A stretch of DNA of 64,000 nucleotides from Bolinopsis microptera. Taxonomy: Eukaryota > Ctenophora > Tentaculata > Lobata > Bolinopsidae. Each line of letters opens with the position of its first letter. The stretch's first letter is position 1. Below the pieces are notes generated by a model. That model had not been told where the DNA came from. It ran no database searches and saw nothing but the letters and a program-made list of their open reading frames with translations. A program made the translations under genes and the position numbers. Of this stretch, positions 1-11,469 are shown one piece after another. The stretch lies in the NCBI RefSeq assembly GCF_026151205.1, contig NC_087081.1, positions 13,682,340 to 13,746,339 on the forward strand. Reading direction: 5' to 3'.

Positions 1-285
1 CAGAACTGTAATTTTCTTGGTCATAACCGATGTCAAGTTGTTAGCTTAGTTCAATATTTAGATTTGTCTCATGTAAGCTATGATTCTACAGTGGCTGTGT
101 AATGGTGATATATAATTATTACAGAAATTCTCATCGAAATTACGATTGATCACCTACTTGCAATAATGTATCCGGCTATTATGAACTATACGGTCAGTAA
201 CAAGTTACCTATAATAAATTACAATTCGTTATTTGATTTGTCATGTTGATAGAAGCAAAATGATGAAACAGCATAAACTAATCTG

Positions 286-1538
286 ATGGTTAACGAGACT
301 TCAGAGTGGTCAACTTGGGACAACCATGTGGTGTATACGTGGGATGCCTTAGAAGTTGGACCTTCCAAGGCTTTTGACAAGTTCCTTGGGATTATGATCG
401 TTTTGTGTTCTCTAATTGGGCTACCAGCAAATATAATAGCTTTCATCCACTTTACAAAGAGAAAGACAACTAACATCTCCCTTAACCTTTACTCGGTGAT
501 ATCTCTCACAGACAGCATTACTTGTCTTCTAATCATTGCATTTGCAAAAGTTCTCTTTGAGGAAAGGGACCCTGGATGGTTTCGGAATATCCATTTCTGT
601 AAATTCTGGGCTATCGCCTATGAAATAGTCTCTCAGTATTCCATCTTCTTGGTGGCAGTGATAAGTGTCACCAGAGCCATCACAATCGTGAAGCCCCACT
701 ACAGAATCAACACAAAATTAGTATTGGTAGCTCTGATACTTTACCCAGTAGAGTATCTGGTGGAGCGAGTTGTAGGTACCCATGATGGTGTGAGAGATAC
801 CTACGGTTACAGTATTGATGATCCATTATGCTGGGTCACCTCACAGCTGCACTACGGTCATATTGTCCATCAGATATTGATTGCTGTTAAAGTGGGGCTG
901 GCATCGGTTGCTATCTTTGTAGCATTTGCTGTGTCGACCAGAAAGCTTGGGAGAAGCAAAAAAACAGGCTCTATGGAGAAGATTCGCAGAGCATCGGTCA
1001 CCATTGCTATATTCACAATGATATTCTTGGTTTGCAACTTGCCATACTTTTTCAACTTGTTCATAAATGGCATATCAGTCCATTTGACCTTCCCAGACTA
1101 CCCACCAGGTAAAACAATTTTTTTCGAAGGCTTTAAATAGCACCATTAAGATAATCTTTTCTATTGATCAAGTAAGATCTTAAGATAGAAGCGGCCTTTC
1201 ACTAAACTATGTCAACAAATGTAACCAATATTGGCTTTATTTGCAATTTTGTCAACTAACTTGTCCTAAATTACAAAATCCTTTCAGGTATCTACAGCAA
1301 ATACTTCATGTACTACTACGCATTCCCACTGAGCAAAGTGGTATTCATAGCCCTGAATGCAGCCTGCAATCCGATTCTCTACATTTGCAGAATGACTGAC
1401 TTTCAGATCTGGGTCAAAGAGATCATCCTACGGTCAAATATAAGGACAATTTCGGTAAGAAGCACATTGAATACAAGCGGTGGTCTTGTATCTGAGGGAG
1501 AATGCTTTGAACTAAAACCACTTGAAAGTGAACAATAA
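286..1538 (+). CDS. Class A (rhodopsin-like) GPCR, copy 1
   Basis: Two exons, 286-1108 and 1288-1538, joined in phase 1 (donor CCACCAG|gtaaaa, acceptor ctttcag|GTATC), give 357 aa. The start ATG at 286 is followed at once by an N-glycosylation sequon (NET). Seven hydrophobic segments are visible. TM2 has the conserved Asp (SLTDSIT), TM3 starts after a Cys (FCKFW), ECL2 has its partner Cys (PLCWV), TM6 has the Pro (FLVCNLPYFF) and TM7 has NPILY. The E/DRY position is VTRAI, so the acidic residue is lost and the Arg kept. TM6 reads CNLP in place of CWxP. The protein acts at the plasma membrane. The ligand is unknown; the extracellular N-terminus has no signal peptide. It is a tandem paralogue of the gene at 2902-4247 with the same intron position just before TM7. 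I am sure of the family and cannot assign a subfamily. Confidence 0.9.
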
Positions 1539-2901
1539 CTGTATAATAATTATTAGTTGTTAAAGGTCTTGAATTTCTTAGAGCAACCAGTTTGTGGTAA
1601 TACAACGTGTGTTTCCTATTGAAAGTTCATGAACGTCATAATTTGAGTACTTCAGAACAATTTCGATCACAAGAAAGAAGAAGGTTTGTTTGGGGACTGC
1701 TTTATTAGCCAGTCAATGTTTACGAATATAATAACTTTATTACATAAAAATAATATATTATAACATAAATAGATAAAATCTTAAAAATAATATTTGCACA
1801 CAATTGATAAATAAAAAATGAAAAGGATGATTTATTGATTTAAACAAAAGATAAAACACACTGGGCTTCCAAAATCTTTTAAGAGTCACGCTTAGTTTGT
1901 TTGGGACTGAGTTAGGATATCGTAGATATTGCTATGCCATTAGTTTGGATATATAGTGTTGTGATTGTTAAAATCAATTACGGTTTGTGCTGATAGGAGA
2001 ATAGTGATATTGGGGAATGTGGCGGGGGGGGGGGGGGATCAGGTACTTAGTGCCGTATGTGACGTTGACTAAGTGCAGTATTGGAATTTACAAAAAGGAC
2101 CCACCCACCCCTTTCACGGTACCAACTGCTTTTCGGATAATATTAAGGACACCCACCCCCTTTAGCCGGCTTTTGCGGTTCTAAATGTTGAGAAATCACG
2201 GTACTAACTGTGTATTGGTATATAAAATAAGATACCTACCCAGAAATTGCTTTAAACAGCTCATTAAACATTGGAAAATGGGCAAATTTAACCCACTATT
2301 TAGAAGGGGTTTTGTTTTCAATGTAGTCGAATTAGATAAAAAGTTTTTTTAAAAATTTTAAAATTTAAAAAACCCAAAAAAAATTTAAAAAACCTCAAAC
2401 CCATTCCCAAGATTGAAATTTGAGGTAAAATGGGTTTTTTTTGGGTTGGATGTATCCCCTTTAGTACCATTTAGGATGTGTAGCTTATCTGTTAATTTGC
2501 AATGTTGATATTATACCATGATAAATCCTGTTAATTGCACAGTATTAAAGTGGAAATGTACAAGGAAACCACTCCTTGTGTAATGTGTATACAATACAGT
2601 GTTTTGTTATTTGTTTCTATAAGCACTATTAGAACAATTCCTATGTGCCAGTGAATTGTTTTGTTTGCTTTTCTGTACTTCTATTAAAGTATTAACAGTT
2701 AGAATTTGGTCTACGTCTTGTTATTGTCACTTTTCTATTGAATTGTTACTAAATGATGATTGAATAGTTATTTCCAATGTCACTTAAAGGTTACAAGTAA
2801 CTGGAAATTAACTATTTTCAAGTCATTTCATCTTTAATTTGTATCTAATTTACCACAATAATGTACAACAGAATATTAAATATATAGCATCTTAAGCTCT
2901 G
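1539..2901. other. Intergenic spacer between the two GPCR genes
   Basis: AT-rich non-coding sequence with a G14 run at 2024-2037 and an A/T homopolymer-rich stretch around 2340-2450. I see no ORF, repeat unit or clear promoter element. Confidence 0.6.
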
Positions 2902-4247
2902 ATGGCAAACGTGAGTTCAGAATGGTCTACTTGGGACAACCATGAGGTGTATACAGGGGACGCCTTAGAAGTTGGACCTTCGGAGACCCTTGACAAGTTC
3001 CTTGGCGTTGTTCTAGTTTTGAGCACTATGTTTGGACTCCCAGCAAATGTAATCTCTTTTATCTACTTTGTAAAAAGAGCCACAACAAATGTGTCTTTAA
3101 AACTTTATTCAGTTGTTTCTTTGATAGACAGCATTACAAGCTTGCTGATCATTGCATGTGCAAAAGTTCTCTTTGAAGGAAGAAATCCTGGATGGTTTGG
3201 AGACATATATTTCTGCAAATTCTGGGCTATTGCCTTTGAAATGATCTCTCAATATTCTATCTTTCTTGTGATGATGATTAGTGTAACTAGGACAATGACT
3301 ATCATCAAACCACAATACAAAATCAATAAAAATGCAGTTTTGATTGCACTGATACTATTCCCAGCTGAAAGTTTGCTAGAGAGAGTGATAGGTACTCATA
3401 AATCTGTGAGGGATATGTATGGATTCAGTACTGACCAACCATTTTGCTGGGTGAATTCTTTTTTGCAACATGTTCGCACAATCTACAAAGCTTTGGAAGG
3501 CCTTAAAATTGGTGCTGCATCACTGATCACTTTTCTATCCTTTATTGTTTCAATTCGAAAACTCTATGGAGGTAAAAAGGCTGGATCCATGGAAAAGATA
3601 CACCGAGCATCTATTACAATTGCTCTCTTTACACTCATATTCCTGCTCTGCAATTTACCTTTCTTTTTCAACAAGCTGATCCACGCTATATCAGTGTATG
3701 TGATGTACCCAAAGTATCCGCCAGGTAGATATTTGATCAGTTAAATTGCTTTATTAGAAGGAGATCCCATAAGTGGAAATGCAGACATAGTTCAATGTGT
3801 GTTTTAAAGTGTTTGGCTGCCCATCATATTTTATTCTGTACGATTTAAAGGTATCTGATGAAAATATAGTATGTGATAATTAGTGGTAAATGCTTTAAAG
3901 ACGTTTGATAAATTATGTATGCTTTACAGTTTACAACATTCAGCTGTAATTTCAACTATAATTTTATTGCAGGAATCTACAAGAGGTATTTCATGTATTA
4001 CTACTCATTCCCGATAAGCAAGGTGATATTTGTAGCACTGAACGCAACTTGCAACCCAATTCTCTACATGTGCAGAATGAAAGACTACCAGAACTGGATA
4101 CAAAATATTCTGAGATCTAATAAAATCTCAAGGAACATGAATACAGAATTCTCATCAGCCAGTGGTCGTGATTGTGGTCAAGCCTTGCAGCATGGTATTG
4201 CTTCTAGGAGCCAAAACCAAGACAATTATAATGAGATTAGTGTTTAA
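2902..4247 (+). CDS. Class A (rhodopsin-like) GPCR, copy 2
   Basis: Two exons, 2902-3724 and 3973-4247, joined in phase 1 (CCGCCAG|gtagat; attgcag|GAATC), give 365 aa. Exon 1 is 823 nt, exactly as in copy 1. The N-terminus shares the block SEWSTWDNH and has an NVS sequon. TM2 keeps Asp (SLIDSIT), TM3 begins at FCKFW, ECL2 has PFCWV, TM6 has LLCNLPFFF and TM7 has NPILYMC. The DRY equivalent is VTRTM, again without the acidic residue. The C-terminal tail is rich in Ser, Asn and Gln and unlike that of copy 1, while the TM core is closely similar. This is a lineage-specific tandem duplicate. Ligand and G protein cannot be told from sequence. Confidence 0.9.
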
Positions 4248-4374
4248 TTCATGACAGCTAATAAGTCGTATCAGGATGTAGGAAGCGGGGGGAGGGATAA
4301 TTGCCCCTAGCAATGCCCCCCTCCCCCATCAGCTGGGCTATGCCACAAGGGGCGATATTGAGTCAACAGTTACT

Positions 4375-4480
4375 TACATTTGATGCAGTACTCTAAAATT
4401 TGATCAACAATACAGACATTTGATGCAGTATTTTAACATTTGATCCAATATTGCAACATTTGATCCAATATTCTAACAGC
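4375..4480. repeat. Degenerate short tandem repeat
   Basis: Four to five imperfect copies of a roughly 20-bp unit built on ACATTTGATCCAATATT (variants with GATGCAGTA), just downstream of the second GPCR. Confidence 0.7.
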
Positions 4481-4509
4481 AAGATCAACAACATCAAGAT
4501 AGAATGACA

Positions 4510-6840
4510 GACATGATTACACTACTGTTGACCCCTCCAAAACTGAGTTAGATGCTGCATCCTTCCCTCCTCCGGATTTAACATATCTGTTCACGGATCA
4601 GATTCCGGAATTCTCTATCAGTGATGTTATAGAGGCTATTGATGATATGAAGCCAAATGCTTCATCTGGTCCTGATGAGATCCCAATTGCTCTACTGGGC
4701 AATTCCACCGTGACGGACACCACGATTTTGCTGTTTTTTAAAGTTCAAACGAATGTTGTACTCGAGATGTTCTTTATTTATCAGCTCCAACTGTTTATTA
4801 GTCCACATTTAACCTTTCTACAGGTTGTGTGAAAATTTCAGACCCCTACCATTATTACTTTCTGAGATAGCACCCCTGTGACGGACGTGACGAAAATATG
4901 ACACTTTTTTTGGGTGTCTACTCAGATGGTACCCAAATTTATCTCAAAAAGGTATCTATTGTATCTAATTTGGAATTACAATGATAGAAGAAGGTTCAGG
5001 GATTTCTGAGATGCCATTTTCTTAGAGATTGCTCAATTTTTGTTTGCGTGGCGCCATTTTCAAATTGTGACAGACGTGACTGTGACGGACACACGTTTTT
5101 TTCCAATTTTTCCAAATCTTCCACTTGACACTTTTATCTTGTTCAGTGACATCTACTCTGTATTCATGCCAATTTTTAGGCCTCAAATACCCCCAAGAGG
5201 TCTGCAACAGCCAAAATCGTTCATTTTGGGCATACGCTAGGGTATCAGTCTAGGGGCATCAATTATTTCTCTACTTGAACAAATTTATAACTCTGGTAAA
5301 ACATTCATCACTGTTCAACGCATCATACTGTTGAGACCATCTCCTAAAAGTTTCATTACTTTAGTGTTTAAAATGTGAAAGATATTGAATTTTTACTTCA
5401 AAAATATGCGAAAATAGGGTTAAGTCCATTTTTTGTGCCTTTTACCTCTGAAAAAGTTGTAAGCAAATAAGATGGCAAAAAATCAGTAAATTAAATTATT
5501 GAATTGCATATGATGTTATTTGATAGTCTAGTCAACATAGTCAACACAATCCAACCTTATTTGACTTCTATTTGTCTTGGTTTTAGTCAAAATAATGGAA
5601 ATATGGATAAAAATGGCTAAAAGTGAGCCATATGCCCATATATGGGCATATACAAAATTATACATAACTTGGTCATTTTCTGTCCAATTTTTGATTTGAC
5701 GACATAGTTTTGTTGAGGACGGCCTCAGCTTTAAGAATAATGCCTTTAAAGTCTGTTTAAAGATTTTTTGGAGCATTTTCAAAAAAATGTGACGGACGCG
5801 ACAAGTTGGGACCCCCCTTACAAATTTTCTTTCTTAAAAGATACAAGCCTGATAATTTCTACGGTACTCCCTTACCTTCAGAAGAGATAGGTTGCAGTGG
5901 TTTTTTGAATATAAATAGCACTATGTGGCTCTGAAAAATCTTTTTTGCTTAATTTTGTGACGGACGTGACACCATCTTTGTGGAAATTTTTTAGAAAAAG
6001 GATTTGAGTAACGGTTTTGAAACTTTGCATAGCTCTCATTCTTATGCATATGCCTAAGTGTATGGAATTTCATAGAGAAATATTGCTGCATACCCAAACT
6101 ATGGCCCTTTGAAAATTTGAACGATTTTTTTCATTTCCGAGTAGTGTTCCTTTGAATGAGAAAAATCAAAAGTTAACGCAATATGAAACAAAAAACTTTT
6201 GTTGACTTGTAAGGTTAAGAGTCTAATGAACATATTTTAACCAAAATTAGGTGCCTATCTTAACATTTTTCATTTTCACCAAGTGGAACCTTACCGTGGA
6301 ATTGCCCAACTGAAGAATCGCAAAGATGCTATGGTGATTCCTATTAATCTGATCTGGTCAAAATCCCTTGCATCTGGAGAAGTATTTTCATTTTATAAGT
6401 ACTCTCATTTCACTCTCCTAGCCTCCCATATAATCAAGGTGTTTGAGAGAATCACGATAAGGAAAAAGCTAGTCTTAAATCTAGAAATTTACAACTTGAT
6501 CTATTATGTAGCAAACAGAATGGCTTTAGATCAGAGCTCAGCTGCCTTACACAGCTTCTTCACCATTTCGACGACGTTTTTGAATCATTAACTGACTTTG
6601 ATTCTATTTATCTTCATTACGCTAAGGCGTTCGACAAAGTTGACCACAAATTGTTGCTTGACAAAGCAACTTTTAATGGTTAATAAGGGAATTATCGGAT
6701 ATTTATAACTCAATATGTATTGATTCTTCTGTGGAAAATAAAAATTGTATTTTACTTAGAAAACTTCACATCTATGGCTTAAATTCAAAAATCATCAAAT
6801 GGATCGAATCTTTTCTGTCAGACCTTTGTTGCATATAATA
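4510..6840 (+). pseudogene. Decayed LINE reverse transcriptase, split by an insertion
   Basis: Remains of a CR1/jockey-type RT in three blocks. At 4513-4697 the N-terminal fingers region ends in SSGPDEIPIALL, the usual S-GPD-IP motif. At 6313-6480 the next block resumes directly with KNRKDAM and IPINLIW and passes to SHIIKVFERI; the TPI-KKG-NYRP segment is missing. At 6540-6680 a shifted frame carries QLLHHFDD and then YLHYAKAFDKVDH, the RT motif A with its first Asp replaced by His. A last scrap (KWIESFLSD) lies near 6800. Frameshifts, deletions and the lost catalytic Asp make it non-functional. The 1.6-kb insert at 4698-6306 separates LL from KN exactly. Confidence 0.8.
4698..6306. mobile_element. 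Non-autonomous DNA element inserted in the RT pseudogene
   Basis: The ends are inverted: GGCAATTCCACCGT at the left and ACCGTGGAATTGCC at the right. The flanks are CTACTG and CAACTG, a probable 6-bp target duplication with one mismatch. Removing the element restores a continuous RT reading frame. Inside, the motif TGTGACGGACGTGAC or close variants recurs about five times (near 4711, 4875, 5065, 5790 and 5955). A perfect 22-nt palindrome sits at 5630-5651. There is no transposase ORF. Confidence 0.75.
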
Positions 6841-7169
6841 AAAGTAACATGGTAGTAAATATTTGTTTCTTGAGAATTAATGCCATAATGGTACAAGTAC
6901 ATGGTAGGACAAATTGATCGTGCTTGGTTAAACCGCGGCGAAATTCTTGTTAAACTTTAGTAGATATATTTTTGATGCTGTGTGATGATGTTTGTGTCAT
7001 TATATTTTGATTTTATTTGATTTCTTGATATATTTTGATCGTGAATTTTGATTGTTTGTATTATTATACCACAATTCTTTTATTTTATTCGTTTAAAAGT
7101 GACTAATACAAAATTAAATGAACATGAGGCATTTATCATAGCCTCCGATTAAAGTATTCAATCATCACA
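6841..7169. other. AT-rich spacer
   Basis: No ORF, repeat or structured element seen. Confidence 0.5.
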
Positions 7170-8890
7170 CTACATACGTCACCTGAGCTACATAGACGCT
7201 GTTGTCAGCACTGCGCGCGCACAAACCTTTCAATCGGGGTTGGTGGATATGTGCTTTTCTTTACTTGTGAAACAAGCGCGCCCACAGCAGCACGAAAGCA
7301 CATGGTTAAGCTGGTTAGTTGATACATGTTACGTATCACAAATATCAATTTGTATAATACATACAATATAAAAATTTCGCGCGCGAAAAGTGGCATGCAA
7401 CGTATGTCAACTGGTTAGGCAAAGTCGGCACGCGCGGCTCAATGTCGATGGCGCACTACCTAATTATACTAAAGGGTGCACAATGAAAATAAACTTGCTC
7501 GTATTTTCCTGACGGATGTTACTCGTCTAAATTTCTTCGAAGTAGCGCGCGCCGCTTTTTGGCACGAGCTACGAAGTAGCACGCGCCGGGCCAGATCATT
7601 AACAATGGTCAAGTATTTTCAAAAGACGCACGTTATATATTCAATATTTCCGCCAAAAGCACATTTAATTTGATACGTATGAAATATGTTCGTTTATAAC
7701 TCTTTTGGTCGTTATGCACTAAGTTGGCGTCCTTCGACCAACGCCAAAATTGAACGGGGAATCGTTTAAGATCACTTTCGAGCCACGGCCTCGAAAAAGC
7801 TTTTCCGAGTGATTTGTATGAGTGCATATATTGACTTTGGAGGACTTCGCCACTTCGACGCGCCGCGCGAACTACCATTCTTGCTTCGCATTCTCGTCGA
7901 TCGATGGTTGACAATTGCAAACACCGTCAATCAAATTATGTTACAGCTAGCTAGCTAACTAAAAGCAGCGTATTTTGTCCCATTTTGCCCTAGTTTCATT
8001 ACTATATCAACTCCGATATCCATCAAATTTTTTGGACAGTTGTGAAAACTTTTTTGGAAGGTCTTCAATTTTTAGAATGATCTCACTCAAGGAACCGAAG
8101 ATTTACTGGGCCGCGCTCAGCCTGTCATTCCGCCTAATCTCTGTTTATGAACATGATAGCCTGAGGTCCCCAGGTAACTAAAATATGACAGAATAATACG
8201 ACAAAAATCAACGAATTTCGTCAAATTACGCGACTTTTACTGTTTACAGCAGCTTTGGCTCCAAAAGCCGCGCGCCCACCATAAATATGCAATATGCATA
8301 TGGCACCTAAACGAAACTCACTGATCTTTCCAAAAAGTTAAAACAAATTTGGTACTGTGAAAATTCTCACAGTCTTTAGAAAACAATGGTACACAAATTT
8401 TTAAAATCCAAGCAAGTTTTTAATTACTGGGCCGCGCTCAGCCTGTCATTCCGCCTAATCTATATTTTAGTCTATGAACATGTTTATGAACATAATAGTC
8501 TGAGGTCCCCTGGTAAGTTTTTTTATCGTGCACCCTCTAATAAAATCCATCCAGCAGTCGGCACGCGCGGCTCAATGTCGATGACGCACGTACTACTTAA
8601 TTATATATAGGGCACAAATTATATTAACGGGTGATACTCGTAATATATCTGTTTCATATATTGGACCGTCGTTAACGGGTGATACGATCGTAAATATTTG
8701 TTCCAACTTGGAGCGCGTCCTGGTAGGTTGTAAACCTACAAGATTGACGGATGTGACTCGTCTAAATTTCTTCGAAGTAGCGCGCGCCGCTTTCTTCTCG
8801 GCGCGCGTCCTGGTAGGTTGTAAACCTACAAAAATCATACAGACAACAGAGGTATAGAACGTATTGCATAGGAACCATAGCAAGGTTTAG
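7170..8890. repeat. Composite GC-rich repeat cluster
   Basis: A patchwork of short interspersed blocks rich in CGCGCGCC. One roughly 70-bp block (starting GGGCCGCGCTCAGCCTGTC and ending CCTGAGGTCCCC) occurs at about 8108-8178 and again, with an internal expansion, at 8429-8515. GTCGGCACGCGCGGCTCAAT occurs at about 7427 and 8558. GCGCGTCCTGGTAGGTTGTA occurs at 8714 and 8803. A block containing TCTAAATTTCTTCGAAGTAG occurs at about 7527 and 8761. The same blocks recur, partly inverted, at 22.9-23.9 kb. No transposase is encoded. Confidence 0.75.
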
Positions 8891-9558
8891 TGATTCCGGA
8901 TTCGAAATCATTTTTTGATAATACATCGATTCAAGCTCATGGTTTTGACTTTTGTTTTGCCCTTAATGAAAAATTTCGAAAATTGATCGTGTAGGTACTG
9001 CTAAATGTTACTAACACTGTGTTAGTGATTTAGCACACTCAAAAATTTCGCATTCTACAATCAATGAAAAATTTTTTAAATCATTTAAAAGCACACATAA
9101 TTGATTTGATAAAATAAAATCGAATACTTTGAATGCAAATAACTGAATAACGGAAATTTTGTAAATCTTGTTAATCTTGACCTAGTAAACAGTAAATCCC
9201 CACTGCATATTCATAAAAAGATAAAAGTATAGTCTGACTAGTGTAAATAACCAAATAACATTAACGGTAACCCACGTGCAAACCTTAATTTGTCAAGTAA
9301 TATAACTTAATTAGCTAATAACCATTAAACTTAAAAGGGTATGTGATGGGGTCGCGCCAGAAATTGTCGAACTACCCAATTATTACTAAATCACAAATCA
9401 TGCTGAAATCAAAGCTTTGGGTGAAATACCTGTAGCTTCTGCTGTCGTAATGTCTTATTCAATTGTAAAAATAGCTGGGCAGTAGCCAGTAAACATGAAC
9501 AGAAACGCTACATCCATATATACAGTATTAATATATACCCAATGCCCATATAATTATA
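8891..9558. other. Non-coding spacer
   Basis: AT-rich sequence without a recognisable gene or repeat. Confidence 0.5.
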
Positions 9559-9584
9559 CTAGTGTAACCCGGCCTACGGCCGGG
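9559..9584 (-). mobile_element. Possible Helitron-like 3' terminus
   Basis: On the minus strand a perfect 7-bp hairpin (CCCGGCC, loop GTA, GGCCGGG) is followed after TTACA by CTAG and then a T. This is the hairpin-plus-CTRR layout of Helitron 3' ends, which insert between A and T. The hairpin-to-CTAG spacing (5 nt) is shorter than the usual 10-12 nt. No Rep/helicase ORF and no 5' TC end were found. Confidence 0.35.
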
Positions 9585-10566
<982 letters not shown>

Positions 10567-10910
10567 TCTGGTGTTAAGTTGATACTGGAGAATACAAATG
10601 TACCAAATATTAAGCCACAATACGATGTGGATCTTAAAAACATTTTAGATAAAATGTTTTTCGTTTAAAATTATTGATATTTTAAATTCCATAAATTTTT
10701 CAATGCAGTTTTATTAGGAGACCAAAAGCTACACGTTTAACGTTTAAATCTAAAGATCTAGTATGGCTATAATTATATAATGATAGATTGGGTCATATCA
10801 TGCGTGCATGCTTTGTGGCCATATTGATATCCGACCATATTCATTCATATTCGTCTTTATTTGTTTTATAATTACGGTGTTCAAACATTTCCAGGCCAAT
10901 TTCCAGGCCA

Positions 10911-11440
10911 ATCGGGGCTCCAAAAAGCCCCGATTTCTAGGGCCCTTTTTGGATTTTCCATATGTGTAGGGCCTTTTGGGGCCCTAGAATTAACTTAAAT
11001 TTCATCAAGTTTGATATATGCTAAGTGCTTTAATGATATTATCTGACTACTTGCACAGTACTTTTATGTTTATTTGAGTGTATTTACATGGAGATTATGG
11101 TCCATAAACACTTTCAATTAGTGGTCAGGGTCAAAAGGCCCCAAAAGGCCCCAAAAAGCCCCGATTTCTAGGGCCCTTTTTGGATTTTCCATATTTGTAG
11201 GGCCTTTTGGGGCCCTAGAATTAACTGAAATTTCATCAAGTTTGATATATGCTAAGTGGTTTAATGATATTATCTGACTACTTGAACAGTACTTTTATGT
11301 TTATTTGAGTGTATTTACATGGAGATTATGGTCCATAAACACTTTCAATTAGTGGTCAGGGTCAAAAGGCCCCAAAAGGCCCCAAAAAGCCCCGATTTCT
11401 AGGGCCCTTTTCGGATTTTCGATGCGTCTAGGGCCTTTTA
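10911..11440. repeat. 231-bp tandem repeat, about 2.2 copies
   Basis: CGATTTCTAGGGCCC occurs at 10,931, 11,162 and 11,393, a period of 231 bp. The units carry runs of AAAAGGCCCC and are nearly identical, so the duplication is recent. The third copy is truncated before a C run. Confidence 0.9.
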
Positions 11441-11469
11441 GGATGTTGGTTCCCCCCCCCCCCCCCCTA

